This document shows positions 49,505-60,983 of a stretch of DNA of 64,000 bases, piece by piece. Position numbers and translations under genes: made by a program. Every line of letters starts with the position of its first letter. The stretch's first letter is position 1. Origin of the DNA: Dipteronia dyeriana (lineage: Eukaryota; Streptophyta; Magnoliopsida; Sapindales; Sapindaceae); the NCBI GenBank assembly GCA_032871835.1, contig CM065301.1, positions 78,338,069 to 78,402,068 of the forward strand. Reading direction: 5' to 3'. The notes below the pieces were generated by a model. That model saw only the letters and a program-made list of their open reading frames with translations, made no database searches and was not told where the DNA came from.

Positions 49505-49760
49505 GGAGAGTTTGGTTTCCTGTTTGTGGATAATCTAAATCCTAAAGTGGATGTGCGTTGTTTATGGGATGTGTTCAGAGTCTTTGGTCGAGTATGGGAC
49601 GTATTTTTATCATGCAAGGTCAGTGTGCAGAAAAGCAAGTTCGCTTTTATTCGCTTTCAAACGGTGGAAGGAGCTAGGAAGGTGACGACTTCAACGCATG
49701 GAATGCACATATATGGGTGGGCTATTGTCTCTATGGTAGCATCCCATGACTGGGAGAGAA
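49505..49760 (+). pseudogene. RRM-domain fragment
   Basis: The frame reads an RNA-recognition motif: GFLFVDNLNPKVDVRCLW with RNP2 (LFVDNL), DVFRVFGRVWDVFLSC, then KFAFIRFQTVEGARK with RNP1 (KFAFIRF) and HIYGWAIVSMVASHDW at the end of the fold. RRMs of this type occur in plant RNA-binding proteins and in ORF1 of some plant L1-type LINEs. There is no clear start codon, although TTTCAG just before GGAGAGTTTGG could be a splice acceptor. Downstream, the frame runs on into the A-rich minisatellite and stops at 49951. I cannot tell a host-gene relic from LINE ORF1. Confidence 0.55.
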
Positions 49761-49825
49761 GAAGATCAGTAGAAAGACAGATGCCAAGGGGGAATCGCGT
49801 CCAAAGAAAAACTAGTGAGAAGTTT

Positions 49826-50782
49826 CCACAACCAATAGAAAAAAAATTCGAACCAATAGAAAAAAACGTTCGGACCAATATAAAAAAAACTCGAGTTCTT
49901 TCTAAAAATATTCTCGTAAATAGTCAAAAAAATAAAATATCGGACCAATAGAAAAAAAAACTTGGAAAAAAATTTAAAAAAGCTTGAACTAATAGAAAAA
50001 AAGTTCGGACCAATATAAAAGAAAAACTCAAGTTCTTTCCAAAAAAATCTCGTAAATAGTCTAAAAAATAAAATCTCGGACCAATAGAAAAAAAAACTCG
50101 AACCAATAGAAAAAATGCTAGGAAAAAAATTAAAAAAAAAACTCAAACCAATACAAAAATAGCTCGAACCAATACAAAAATAGCTAGAATTTTTTCTAAA
50201 AAAATCTCGCAAGTAGTTAAAAAAATAAAATCTCAGACCAATAGAAAAAAAGCTCGAACTAATAGAAAAAAACTAGGAAAAAAATTAAAAAAAACTCAAA
50301 CTAATAGAAAAAAGCTCGGACCAATACAAAAAAAGCTCTAACCAATAAAAAAAAGACACTCGAGTTATTTCCAAAAACATCTCGCAAATAGTCAAAAAAA
50401 TAAAATCTCGAACCAATAGAAAAAAGGCTCGGATTTAAAAAAAAAACACTCGAACTAACAGAAAAAAAAGTTCGGACCAATACAAAAAAAACTTGAGTTC
50501 TTTCCAAAAAAATATCGTAAATAGTCAAAAATATAAAATCTCGGACAAATATATATATAAAAAAAAGATCGAACTAATAGAAAAAAAACTCAGAAAAAAA
50601 TTAAAAAAAAAACTCGAACTAATAGAAAAAAAACTCGGACCAATACAAAAAAAAACTTGTGTATTTCCAAAAAAATCTCGTAAATAATCAAAATAAAAAA
50701 CTCAGACCAATAGAAAAAAAACTCGAACCAATAAAAAAAAGCTCGGAAAAAAATTAAAAAAAACTCGAACTAATAGAAAATT
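49826..50782 (+). repeat. A-rich minisatellite with higher-order units
   Basis: Built of short modules such as CGGACCAATAGAAAAAAA and AACTCGAACCAATAG. The marker TTCTTTCCAAAAAAATCTCG (with variants) recurs about six times (near 49893, 50031, 50187, 50363, 50496 and 50660), giving a higher-order period of 130-175 bp. Long Phe-rich frames on the minus strand are by-products of the poly-A modules. Confidence 0.85.
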
Positions 50783-51157
50783 TTATTGGTTTATTGTTTT
50801 TAGCCATAAATTTATATTATATTTTATTTATCAATTTTAATCTTGAATAGACAAGGTTGCCCTCCAATTTTTCTTTACTTCATTCACTAAAAAATTTAGA
50901 AATCAACTAGTATGTAACTTAAAAATCATTGACATGTAAGTTAAAAGTCAATTGGCATATAATTTAAAACTTAATTGATATGTAACTTGAAAAAAACAAC
51001 TCGCATGTAACTTGAAAAATCAAATGGCATGTACCTAAGTTACATATTAGTTACATGCTAGGTGAAGTAAAATTTAGTGATAATTTTATCCAAAAGTGAT
51101 TAAAAATAATAATAACAATAAAATATAAATTGATGGCTAAAAACAATAAACCAATAT
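50783..51157. mobile_element. MITE with a minisatellite core
   Basis: The left end ATTGGTTTATTGTTTTTAGC and the right end in reverse (same 20 bases) form a terminal inverted repeat of about 40 bp. Inside, 50890-51060 holds about six degenerate 26-30 bp units of type GGCATGTAACTTGAAAAATC. No target duplication could be fixed, because the left side abuts the minisatellite. Confidence 0.65.
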
Positions 51158-52489
51158 TTTTTTTTTAACTCTTTATGAATTCACCTATCTTTTTATTGTG
51201 AAAATATACATCGGGTATAATTTATCGCATTTAAAAGTAGAGGTGAGGCGATTAAGGGTTGAGGCATACGTCAAAAAATCAAATATTCGTTATATATCTT
51301 TCTGTATTTTATGAAAAATTATAGATTTATATTCAATTCTATCATTTTAAGTATTACATTCTTATAAACTGTTACTTCCCTATATAAACTATTAAACTAG
51401 TAACTTCCCGTGCTAAACACAGCTCTCAACAAATGTTGAGGACAGGAGTTCAAATCTCATCCCTTTCCTCTAAGTCATCAAAATAAATAAATCCCTAGTT
51501 TTTTTTTTCTCTCCAAAAGCTATTGGTTCTTTTTGTTAAAATAGCAAGCAATATTTTAATTTGAGATTAAAGTGCTAATGATCCCAAATCTCTGTTTCTG
51601 GTACAAAAGTAGATATGAGTTGTGGTATGCAAGGGAGACAAGCTGCGCTGCAATGCTCCATGTTAAATATTTTCAATTGCGTCACCCTAGCCATGCATGT
51701 GATTATCGCTAAAAGATATTAAAGACAATAAAGCTTCACTCCATTAAAAAAAAAAAAAAAACTTCTTAAAGCATTGATATTTATGTCATCGCTTCTGATG
51801 ATAAAGTTTCTTAACAATATTATTATTACTAAAATTTTGATAGAAAATAAAAGGTAAAAGTTTTTACAAGATAGAGATGTAATCACATCATTCAATAAAG
51901 ATTTCATCGATCTCAGACTCTTTTGTTGTCCTTCTTTATATATTAAAATTTGGCTTACTACATTTATTTTTATGTATTCTTTCAAGATAATTTACTCTCC
52001 TTTCAATATTTAACGAGCAATGTTACGTAATCTTAAAAATTAATCAAAAAATTCATTCTTATTATTTATTTTTATCGTATAAATCATGAAATAATATAGC
52101 GAGTGACATGACAATTACAGATCACTTATATATATATTATTTTGTAACTTTTAAACTTTTTATTAAATGGATAAAATTATGATATATCCTTCATACTTAT
52201 ACCATAAATTATAGATTTGAGTCTCTCATAAAAAAAAACTTATATTATATAAATTTGTAGTATTTAAAAAAAAGTTTTCGTATTGTATATACTGTTCTAA
52301 TAAACATGTGAATTGGTGTGCGTCTAATAAAATTCTTCACTTCATTTGAAAGACTTGCAATACGTATTTCGCTATATGGAATGGTGTACATTTATCTTCA
52401 TTTGAAAAAATCTCCTAAAATAATTTGTAGCATTTGGAATCCAGTTTTGATTCTTTGGATATAAATTAACTCTATGATTGTTTGGCCGA
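51158..52489. other. AT-rich non-coding region
   Basis: No gene. A B-box-like GAGTTCAAATCTCATCC near 51447-51463 hints at a SINE relic, but no A box or tail was found. Confidence 0.45.
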
Positions 52490-52870
52490 ATTTTTATTTT
52501 ATTTTAACGGTAATTTTATTCGAGAGCCAAAGGTTAACTACCACAACAACAAACCCCAAAACAAGCCCCAGACAAGCTACCACCACCACAGGCCACAAAA
52601 AACAGCCCCAGCAACCGAAATAGAACAGGGCAGACCCACACAAACAACTGCAAACCAAACAGAAAAGAAAACAGCCACCAACAAAACCAGGTAAAAAGCA
52701 ATCAGCAACCAAGGTCCCTCACTTAACAAAATCCCCTCCCATATTAGAACCAAGCTTGGTAAGACTATCCGTAAATTGATTGAAGGCTCTCAGATTTGAA
52801 CTTTACCTCATCATCAATAAGTTTCAAATTGCTCCTAATGTCATAGATAAAATGGGCATGGGTATAACTT
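52490..52870 (-). pseudogene. Possible LINE 3'-end remnant (RNase H-like)
   Basis: On the minus strand a short segment reads FTDSLTKLGSNMGGDFVK, resembling the conserved end of the plant LINE RNase H domain (xADxLAKLG). It is preceded by YDIRSNLKLIDDEVKF in another frame, then a stop and a long T/G-rich tail. Only the terminal piece remains; no reverse transcriptase is visible. Confidence 0.35.
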
Positions 52871-53559
52871 CATCCTGGTCGAAGCTTGTACGTTAAATAT
52901 AACAGTTGACTTATTTTATTTATAGTATGTAAATACCTTTTATTTTTCATATTACAGCATAATTGTTTTATCTTTTGTGCATTAAATTCAACATTATAAT
53001 TACAAAAGATGTTCAAAACTGTTATTAATAAAACATCATTTGTACCATTTTTAATTAAAATTTTCTAAAAAAAATCTAAAATTATTTTAATAAGACAATG
53101 TCGATTCTATATTTTATTACTATTCATTCTCAGTTTAGTCTTTTACCATTTTTATATAATTAATTTTTTATTAATATTATATAAGCATCGTTGTCAAAAT
53201 TATTCAAAAATCAAAACCCACAAATAAAATAAATAAAAATATAATTGTGTTAAAAAATTATGCATGTGTCATTATTACATTGTTTATGAGTAAAGTACAT
53301 TTTTACCCCTACACGGTTAATGTTGACTAACAAAACTCAGTTAGAGGAACTAATTTGGCACTTAAGAAAATTGTAAGAAGCAGTTTGGTCACTTTTGTAA
53401 AAATTGCAAACAACTTGAAATTAAAATCCAAAACCAAATTGGTAATTTACCTTTTTTAATATCTTCATAATACCCTTTTAACTAAAACCCTAATAATTTT
53501 TTTTTTTAAAAAAAAGATGTTATAAACACAATTTGACTACTCTCTACCGATGTTAAAAA
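52871..53559. other. AT-rich non-coding region
   Basis: No gene. AGTAAAGTACATTTTTACCC (53290-53309) and the partly inverted GGTAATTTACC (about 53440-53450) suggest a decayed MITE. Confidence 0.4.
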
Positions 53560-53925
53560 ATATGCACATAGGCACCGTCTAGTCATCCGCCTAGATGCTA
53601 GGCGGCCACCAGCCATCCTGATTATGACAAAGGGCCGTATTAGACAGCGTGTATTAAATGAACGATTTGACCTTTTATCAGTTGAATTTGTTGATATTGG
53701 TCTAGACAGATATAAAGTCGTTTTTATATCTCAGCTACATTGTTTAAAATTTAAATATATTTTTTAAGGGTATTGAATATTGATTTTTATATGTAGGAAA
53801 AATAATTATAAATTAATTAATTAACGGCCACCTAGGCACATCTAGAAGCCACCTATGCACTGTCTAGGTGCTAGGCACTGGACTACCGTTCGACTAGCGC
53901 ATAGTGTTTACTTAGACACCTTCCC
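53560..53925. mobile_element. Decayed relative of the hAT element at 62.2 kb
   Basis: Both ends are rich in CTAGGCGGCCACC / GGCCACCTAGGCAC-type motifs in opposite orientation, like the CGCTAGGCGCTAGTCAGGCG-type ends of the 62.2 kb element. Exact boundaries and the target duplication are lost. Confidence 0.45.
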
Positions 53926-55560
53926 TACGTGTTCATTTCACTTTAAGCATTCTTTAATTAATTGCAATTTGTATTAAATATTATATATATATATATATAT
54001 AAGAAATAATATTTTTCTCATGTTTGTTTTATGCTTTAAATTCTTTTATTAATCATGTGGTTCAAAAGCAGGTAGCTAGCTAATTGTTTGGTCAGAGAGT
54101 GATTCTACAACCGCTTTGTCTTTCAAACGATAATTAATTATTTTGATTCTCCTTGACATATCCAAAACAAATGGTATGGTAGGTTTGTCAATATCTCAAA
54201 TGCGTTGTATAATATTAATCTTTTAACAAATTTTTGGCGGCAAATACCTTAACTAAATTGGGATTGGAGACTATAGATTGTATTTTATTTGGTGAAATTC
54301 TCCCCCTACCTTATAATCAGCAACATGTTTGTGTCTCCACGACTCTTGGATATTATATATTACCACTCTTGAGATTTGATTTATTAGGTTTTTGAAAGAA
54401 AAAAAATCTAGCTCTCTCTGTACGTAATTCCTTTGATCTTTGTATAATGAATTTTATTTTTCTTTTAGTGATTCTTTCATTTTAATTTTGTGCTTTATAA
54501 TTAAACTACTCAGTATCATTCCTCTCTCTCTCTTTGTGTGTAAGCAAAATGAAAAGGGAAAATTAAAGAAGGGAAAAATAAAATAAAGAAGGGTGTATCT
54601 TCGATCTTATTCCACCGAAGAATGAAAGAAATGGAAGACCAACAATATGTCCTTTTGCTAGCTAGCTGGTCAATGCGATGATGATGCTATCTTTTTATCC
54701 TTTTTTATTTTTTCCATATCCAAATGGATCTGTATGTGAATGTGAGAGAGAAACTATAAAGACGAAAAAAATGAGTAAAGACATTTGCTTTTGTTAAAGA
54801 CATTCTGGTGCTAAAGAGGAAGAAAAGGAGTACTGTAAAGGCTAAAGAGCTAGTGAAATGCAATGCATGAAAGTTTGATTAACAGGGCACATGTGTCTTG
54901 TTTGCTCAAAGACATACTTCTTTTGTAACTTTCATGTATACCATTCCTTTAGTTTGGTTTAAAAATGTTTGAATCATTGCCCTATTTTTAAGATTAAACC
55001 TTTCTTTGAGAGAAGGGTAGCAGGAAAAATGACCAATTTTGCATTTTTGTATGATAAGAAACTTTTTAAATTTGGGAAACTGGAACGTCATGATAATAAG
55101 GAGCCGTCCTGTAAACGTTTTTCATTTATTGTTTTTCAAAAATAAAAATAAAAATGAAAACAGTGTTTTTTGTTTCAGTTTCGAAATCTAAAAACGCGTA
55201 TGATAGCGTGTGCTGAGACCTGTATTCTAAAAATAAAAATAGTAAAAACATGTCTGGTAGATTAACTAAAAATATAAAAAATTGTAATATCAAATTGACA
55301 TTTGTTTGATATTATAACCTAAAATTATAGAACAATGTGATTTTTCTATTGTAATTTGTAAATTTAAAGAAAAAAAGTGGATCAATAAAAATCACAAATA
55401 AGAATCGACTAATAAAACATTCAACACTAATCATAATGAAATAAATATATAATTTTATTAAATATAAAAAACTGTTGAAAAAAAGAAATAAAATAAAAAA
55501 ATTTGCCTGATATACGTTAACATTAATAATTAATGTTAAGATAAGATTTAAAATAATATA
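53926..55560. other. AT-rich intergenic region
   Basis: No gene or clear element; (TA)n at about 53981-54001, and T-rich and GA-rich stretches. Confidence 0.5.
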
Positions 55561-55565
55561 AAATG

Positions 55566-56076
55566 TGATGCAGTGAAAACGTAACGAAATTCTTTTGAAA
55601 AACTGGAATCCACCAGAATAGAGTTAAAACTTTAGAAATTTTATTGAATAATAAGCAATTTGAGCCTTTCGGCTTACAAGGCTATTTAAAGCGAAAGACC
55701 CTAACCTGAATCCTTGTTGGACAAGAAACGAGATTACATATCAAAAACTGCTATAAATAGCAAAACTGCCAAAATAGCGAAATAACAAAAGTTACGAAAA
55801 TAAAATATACTAACGACCATAAACAAACCGAAATTAACGGTGAACGATTCTGGCTTGTCAAAGTCAACTTATGACAAAAATGGAAATTTCTCAAAAAGGA
55901 AAGAATTGCGATTTCGGAGCCTAAATGATGGAATTTGGCCGAAAATGGACGTGCCTCAACACCTATGGTGTTGACTTTTGAAGATCTCGCTAATTCCCTT
56001 CATTTAAGGTCATTTAATTTTAGATTTAGGATGGTCTTACCAAGCCATGTAGGACTCAGCCACTTGTTCTATATCA
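55566..56076 (-). repeat. 3' LTR of the CRM-like element
   Basis: 511 bp. It encodes the last 13 codons of pol at its start. It differs from the 5' LTR by a 19 bp indel near one end. Confidence 0.9.
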
Positions 56077-57317
56077 GTCCCCTCTACTTGCAAAGAACTC
56101 GACCTCGAGTTAGGCTCAGGATAAAGAGGCTCTTCTGCATCATACTGGAACAAATCAGCAACATTGAAGGTATTGGAAATTCCCATGGTCTCAGGTAGGT
56201 CGATCACATATGCATTATCATTGATCTTTTTCAGAATCTGATACGGACCATACTTCTTGGGCTTCAGTTTGTTATAAGTCCCAACTGTGAAACTTTCTTT
56301 GTGCAAGAAAACCATTACTGAGTCGCCCTCCTCAAACACCTTCCTATGCCTATGCTTGTCTGCAGCTGCCTTGTATTTCGTATTGGTTTCTTCCAGTTTC
56401 TGTCTCACCTCTGCTTGCACCGCTTGAGCCTGAGTAGCTATGTTTTCTGCAGTAACACTAACTCCCGAACCCTTTCGTAAATGAATTAAATCCACAGTGT
56501 GCTTCGGTGGTGACACATATGTCACAGCAAAAGGAGATTTTCCCGTGGCACTATGTACATCACTATTATAGGCAAACTCAACTTGAGGCAATGAATGATC
56601 TCACTGTTTCGACTTATCTTCGCAAATGCAACAGACCAGATTTCCCAAGGTTCTATTCGTCACTTCCGTTTGTCCATCAGTTTGTGGGTGAGCAGTAGTA
56701 CTTCGTCTCAGAGATGTATTGAACATTTTCCATAAGGTCAGCCAAAAGTGGCTAAGGAATTTCGTGTCACGATCAGAGGTAATTGACTGCGGTACCCCAT
56801 GTAGTCGGACCACTTCTCTGAAAAATAGTCGGGCTATGTGTGAAGCATCAGAGGTCTTCCAGCAAGGGATAAAGTGAGACATTTTTGAAAACCTGTCAAC
56901 CACCACGAAAACCGAATCTACTCCTTGCTGAGTACGGGGTAGTCCTAACATAAAATCCATAGACAAGTCCTCCCAGATATTGTTAGGAACAAGTAAAGGC
57001 ATATAAAGACCAGTATTTTGTGACTGACCTTAAGACACCTGACAAGTGTAACATCTCTACACAAAATTCCCAACATCTCGTTTTAGTTGTGGCCAGAAAT
57101 ACAGTTCCTCCAAGCTAGCCACCGTTTTGTCTAGTCCCAAGTGTCCACTCAATCCACCACCGTGCAAGTCTCTGATTAATTTCTCCCGTAGAGATGTTCT
57201 GGGAATACAAAAATGATTGCCACGAAACAGATACCCATCATTTTCATGAAAAATCACTGATAGGTTGTTTTTCAATACACTTGGACCAGATTTCCTTGAA
57301 ATCCTCATCCTCTTCAT
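56037..57317 (-). pseudogene. CRM-like integrase
   Basis: The N-terminal part reads [20 protein letters not shown] and [14 protein letters not shown]. The zinc Cys pair near 57040-57060 is damaged by a stop. Core: [20 protein letters not shown] with the first Asp, [13 protein letters not shown] with the second, and [17 protein letters not shown] with the Glu. The C-terminal domain ends in [21 protein letters not shown] stop at 56599-56601 follows EDKSKQ, and others are near 57056. The protein end is encoded inside the 3' LTR. Confidence 0.88.
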
Positions 57318-59188
57318 ACAACTCCTTCAGAGAATCAAACCCCACAATCTCATGAGCTAGGGTTACGAGCAGGGTGGCATGGCGGCTCAATGCATCAGTA
57401 ACTCGGTTCAGAACCCATGATTTGTGCTTGTTAACAAAAGGAAATTTCTGAAGGAAAGTAGCCCACCTGACATGCATGTTTTCCAAGTTCTTTTGACTGT
57501 TGATAAACTTCAAAGCTTGATGGTCGGTGTATAATACAAACTCCATCTGTACTAGGTAATGTTCCCAATGCTTTAAGTCTCGGACCACTGCGTAGAACTT
57601 CTGATCATAAGTACTCCACTTCTGGCGAGCTTCACTTAATTTTTCGCTAAAGAAAGCTATTGGTCGCTTTTTTTGGGACAGCACAGCTCTAATTCCCACC
57701 CCATTAGCATCGCACTCCACTTCAAAAATCTTCTCAAAACAGGGTAGAGCCAGTACTGGTGCAGTACACAATTTCTCCTTGATTAACGCGAAACTCATCT
57801 CTGCTTCTTCTCCCCACTGAAACCGACCCTTCTTCATGCATTCTGTTATCGGTGCCATGACAGCGCTGAAATTTCAAATAAACCGGTGATAAAAAGTAGC
57901 TAAGCCATGAAAGCTATGAACTTCACTTACGGTTTTCGGCATAGGCCATTCTTGAATTGCTCGTACCTTCTCTTCGTCCACATGAATTCCTTTTGAACTC
58001 ACTACGTAACCCAAAAATAACAAACTGTTGGTCATAAAATTGCATTTCTTCAGATTAAGAAACAATTGATTTTCTTGTAAAACTTTTAACACCTCTCGCA
58101 GATGCTCAACATGCTCTTCTTCAGTCTTACTATAAATAAGAATGCCGTCAAAATAAACCACAACAAACTTTCCCACAAAAGGCCTCAATAATACCCACTA
58201 CGTAGATCAATCTTCGAAAACAGCTTTGAACCCACCAGTTGATCCAACATGTCATCTAAGCGGGGAATCGGGAATCGGGAATCGGTACTTAACGGTTATC
58301 TTGTTGATAGCTCGACTGTCCACGCACATACGCCAACTCCCATCCTTCTTTGGTGTCAGCAATGCAGGAACTGCACACGGGCTCATGCTTTCGCGTATGA
58401 AGCCCTTCTGTAATAATACTTCTATTTTCTCCCGAAGAATCTCATTCTTCTTTGGACTCATCTAGTAATGTGGCAGATTGGGCAAACTCGCCCTAGGTAT
58501 AAGATCTATATGGTGCTGAATGTCTCTTAATGGCGGTAAGTTGTTGGGCAAATCTTCTGAAGTAATGTCCCTGAATTGTTCTAGCAACGGATGTATTTTC
58601 TCAGGAACAGTTACGGTCGATGTTTCTTTCTCTTCTACCACCGGAGCTTTAACCATTAAAGCATAGATCTCATGTGCATTCTTAACATCTGTCATGAATT
58701 CCGTGTCGGATCCGATCACAGTTAGAAAAGATTGCTTCTCCACTACAAAGGGCTTGTTAGGCACTGTCTGACGTTTGGAAAGAGCCATAGCAATTTTATG
58801 TGACCCCCAAGTAAATAAATAAGTGTTATCCCGACCCCTATAAGTAATATCAACATCATACTGTCATGGTCGACCCAACAATACATGGCTAGCATCCATA
58901 TCAATCACATCACAAACTACATCCTCCTTATATATCTTACCAATAGAAATAGGAACACGACAAATATCAGTTACCTTTACTGTCATTCCCTTCTTAATCC
59001 GCCAATTGTATATGGATTGGGATGTTTCTCGATTGGCACTTCAGATGTTCCACCAACCTCTTTGCGACAAAGTTCTCGTAACTTCCACTATCCATGATCA
59101 GGTCATAGACTTTCTGACTGATTGTGCAGCAAGATCGAAATATATTGTTACGCTGACTGAGGTCCTCTTGTTTCGGTGTGTACAACAC
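57244..59188 (-). pseudogene. CRM-like protease, RT and RNase H
   Basis: Protease: [18 protein letters not shown] with DSGS at about 59092-59081. RT begins NLPPLRDIQHHIDLIPRASLPNLPHY and continues [20 protein letters not shown] and [20 protein letters not shown]. After [12 protein letters not shown] text at about 58205 it jumps straight to RPFVGKFVVVYFDGILIYS, so a central RT block, including the usual MPFGL segment, is deleted. The catalytic YFDD reads YFDG (about 58144-58155). RNase [51 protein letters not shown]. Several stops are also present. It cannot be active. Confidence 0.88.
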
Positions 59189-60418
59189 TCATTGCACCAC
59201 ACAATTAACCCGCTCACCATCTTCTTCAGTGAATTCTGCTCCCTCATACAAGTCACATTCTTCTTCATAGTCAAGAACATCTAGATCTTCTTCACATCCT
59301 TCTACCCAATTTACTGGTCGACGATCAGGACAGACATTCGAATGATGACCAGGTTTTCTACATCTGTAACAAGATCCTGGTGTAGGCCTAGCATACGGAT
59401 TTGGATTCGGATCCGGATTTCTAGGCACGTTTTTGTTGGTTGGCGCTGTTGTTTGACTGCTACTACTACCCTCTTCTTCATTAACTCCTTTTGGTTGGTT
59501 CACTGGAACCGATGATTGAACACCCGTGTCTCTGTTATGGAATGATGACTCAGGATTGTTCCTCCGGAAACCAGGGTTTCCAACTCTACGTTCCATCAAT
59601 TCGGCCTTTAGCACCATATTGTGAGCTTCATCCACAGTCCACAGCACTTGCAGTCCGATCTTATCTCGAAGTGAGAGCCTCAACCCGTTGAGATATCTGG
59701 CTACGCGTTGCCCCTCTGTTTCACTCAGATTATTTCGCTATGAGAGCCTAGAAAATTCTGTTGTGTAATCAAACACCGACTTGGTCCCCTACGAGCAATT
59801 TTGAAGCAACTGGAATAAATATTGCTCATAGTCTGGTGGCAGAAACCTACCCATCATTAGCTGTTTCATTCTAAGCCAGGTTCTTACAATCGTCTTTCCT
59901 TGTCGCTGACGGTTCTTCTGCAATTGATCCCACCAGACTGCAGCACCTCCTTTCAGCCTAAAGGAGACAAATCTGACCATCTTCTCTTCTAGAATCTCCA
60001 TCATCTAGAAAAACCGCTATACTTCGGTGATCCAGTCAAGAAAATCTTCTATTCGCAGATTTCCATTAAAGCTTGGAAGATCTGCCTTCAACTGGTAGTC
60101 ATCATGCTCTCTGGATCGTCTCACTGGTTGAATAACACCATATCCTCTATCTCCTTCGTCTTTAGAGTCATCCTCGCTATCAGGTTGATGACGAGGGGGA
60201 CGTTCTCTGTTAACAGGTTGGCCTCAGGCAAATTCCTCAGCTCGCACTCTGTTATCCGGTTGCGGCTGTCTGTTGTTAGCGTTGAGGTTCATCCCGACAA
60301 GCAGTTCACGAATCTCCCTTAACTGTTGTCGTTGTTCCTCCACCACTGTCCACAAGGGCTCTACCCCACGATCACCGTCAGTATAGTTTCTGTCTCCTGC
60401 TCCGTTAGTTGACATCAA
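59189..60418 (-). pseudogene. CRM-like gag
   Basis: ATG near 60418 (MMSTNGAGDR) lies shortly after the PBS. A coiled N-terminus (EEQRQQLREIRELLVGM) is followed by the capsid core ([51 protein letters not shown]) and the zinc knuckle [14 protein letters not shown] (59371-59330, intact CX2CX4HX4C). Stops interrupt it near 60226, 60015, 59790 and 59740. Confidence 0.85.
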
Positions 60419-60430
60419 GATCGGTAAATC

Positions 60431-60448
60431 CGTGCTCTGATACCAATT
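60431..60448 (-). other. Primer-binding site of the CRM-like element
   Basis: Minus strand ATTGGTATCAGAGCACGG, complementary to initiator Met-tRNA, next to the 5' LTR end. Confidence 0.88.
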
Positions 60449-60978
60449 AACGCAGTGAAAACGTAACTAGAATTAGACCGACGTCTAAATTCTTTTGAAA
60501 AAACTGGAATCCAAAAGAATAAAGTTAAAACTTTAGAAATTTTATTAAATAATAAGTTATTTGAGCCTTTCGACTTACAAGGCTATTTAAAGCGAAAGAT
60601 CCTAACCCGAATCCTTGTTAGACAAGAAACGGGATTACATATCAAAAACTGCCATAAATAGCGAAACTGCCATAAATAGCGAAATCACAAAAGTTATGGA
60701 AATAAAATATACTAACGATCATAAACAAGCCGGAATTAACGGTAGACGATTCTGGCTTGTCAAAGTCAACTTATGATAAAAATGGAAATTTTCCAAAAAG
60801 GAAAGAATTGCGATTTCGGGGCCTAAATGATGGAATTTGTCCGAAAATGGACGTGCCTCAACACCGAAGGTTTTGATTTCTGAAGATCTCGCTGATTCCT
60901 TTCAATTAAGGTAATTTAATCTTAGATTTAGGATGGTCCCATCAAACCATATAGGACTCGGCCACTTGTTCTACATCA
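60449..60978 (-). repeat. 5' LTR of the CRM-like element
   Basis: 530 bp, starting TGATGTAGAAC on the minus strand. Confidence 0.9.
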
Positions 60979-60983
60979 AAATG

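Larger units (their letters stand above)
55566..60978 (-). mobile_element. Ty3/gypsy chromovirus, CRM-like, complete but dead
   Basis: A 5413 bp element with TG...CA LTRs (5' LTR 60978-60449, 3' LTR 56076-55566 on the minus strand) and a perfect target duplication AAATG (55561-55565 and 60979-60983). Order is gag, protease, RT, RNase H, integrase. The pol frame runs through the polypurine tract AGTAGAGGGGAC into the 3' LTR and stops at 56037, an arrangement known in CRM chromoviruses. The integrase end ([36 protein letters not shown]) also fits CRM, and no chromodomain is seen. Confidence 0.9.

Noticed and set aside
49766..50528. Long minus-strand frames rich in Phe, Ile and Ser (up to 148 codons)
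   Set aside because: They translate the poly-A modules of the minisatellite in reverse; low complexity, no domain, no start context.
52494..52712. 72-codon minus-strand frame, hydrophobic with many Cys/Trp/Val
   Set aside because: It lies after the stop of the LINE-like RNase H remnant in a T/G-rich tail; looks like a chance membrane-like translation.
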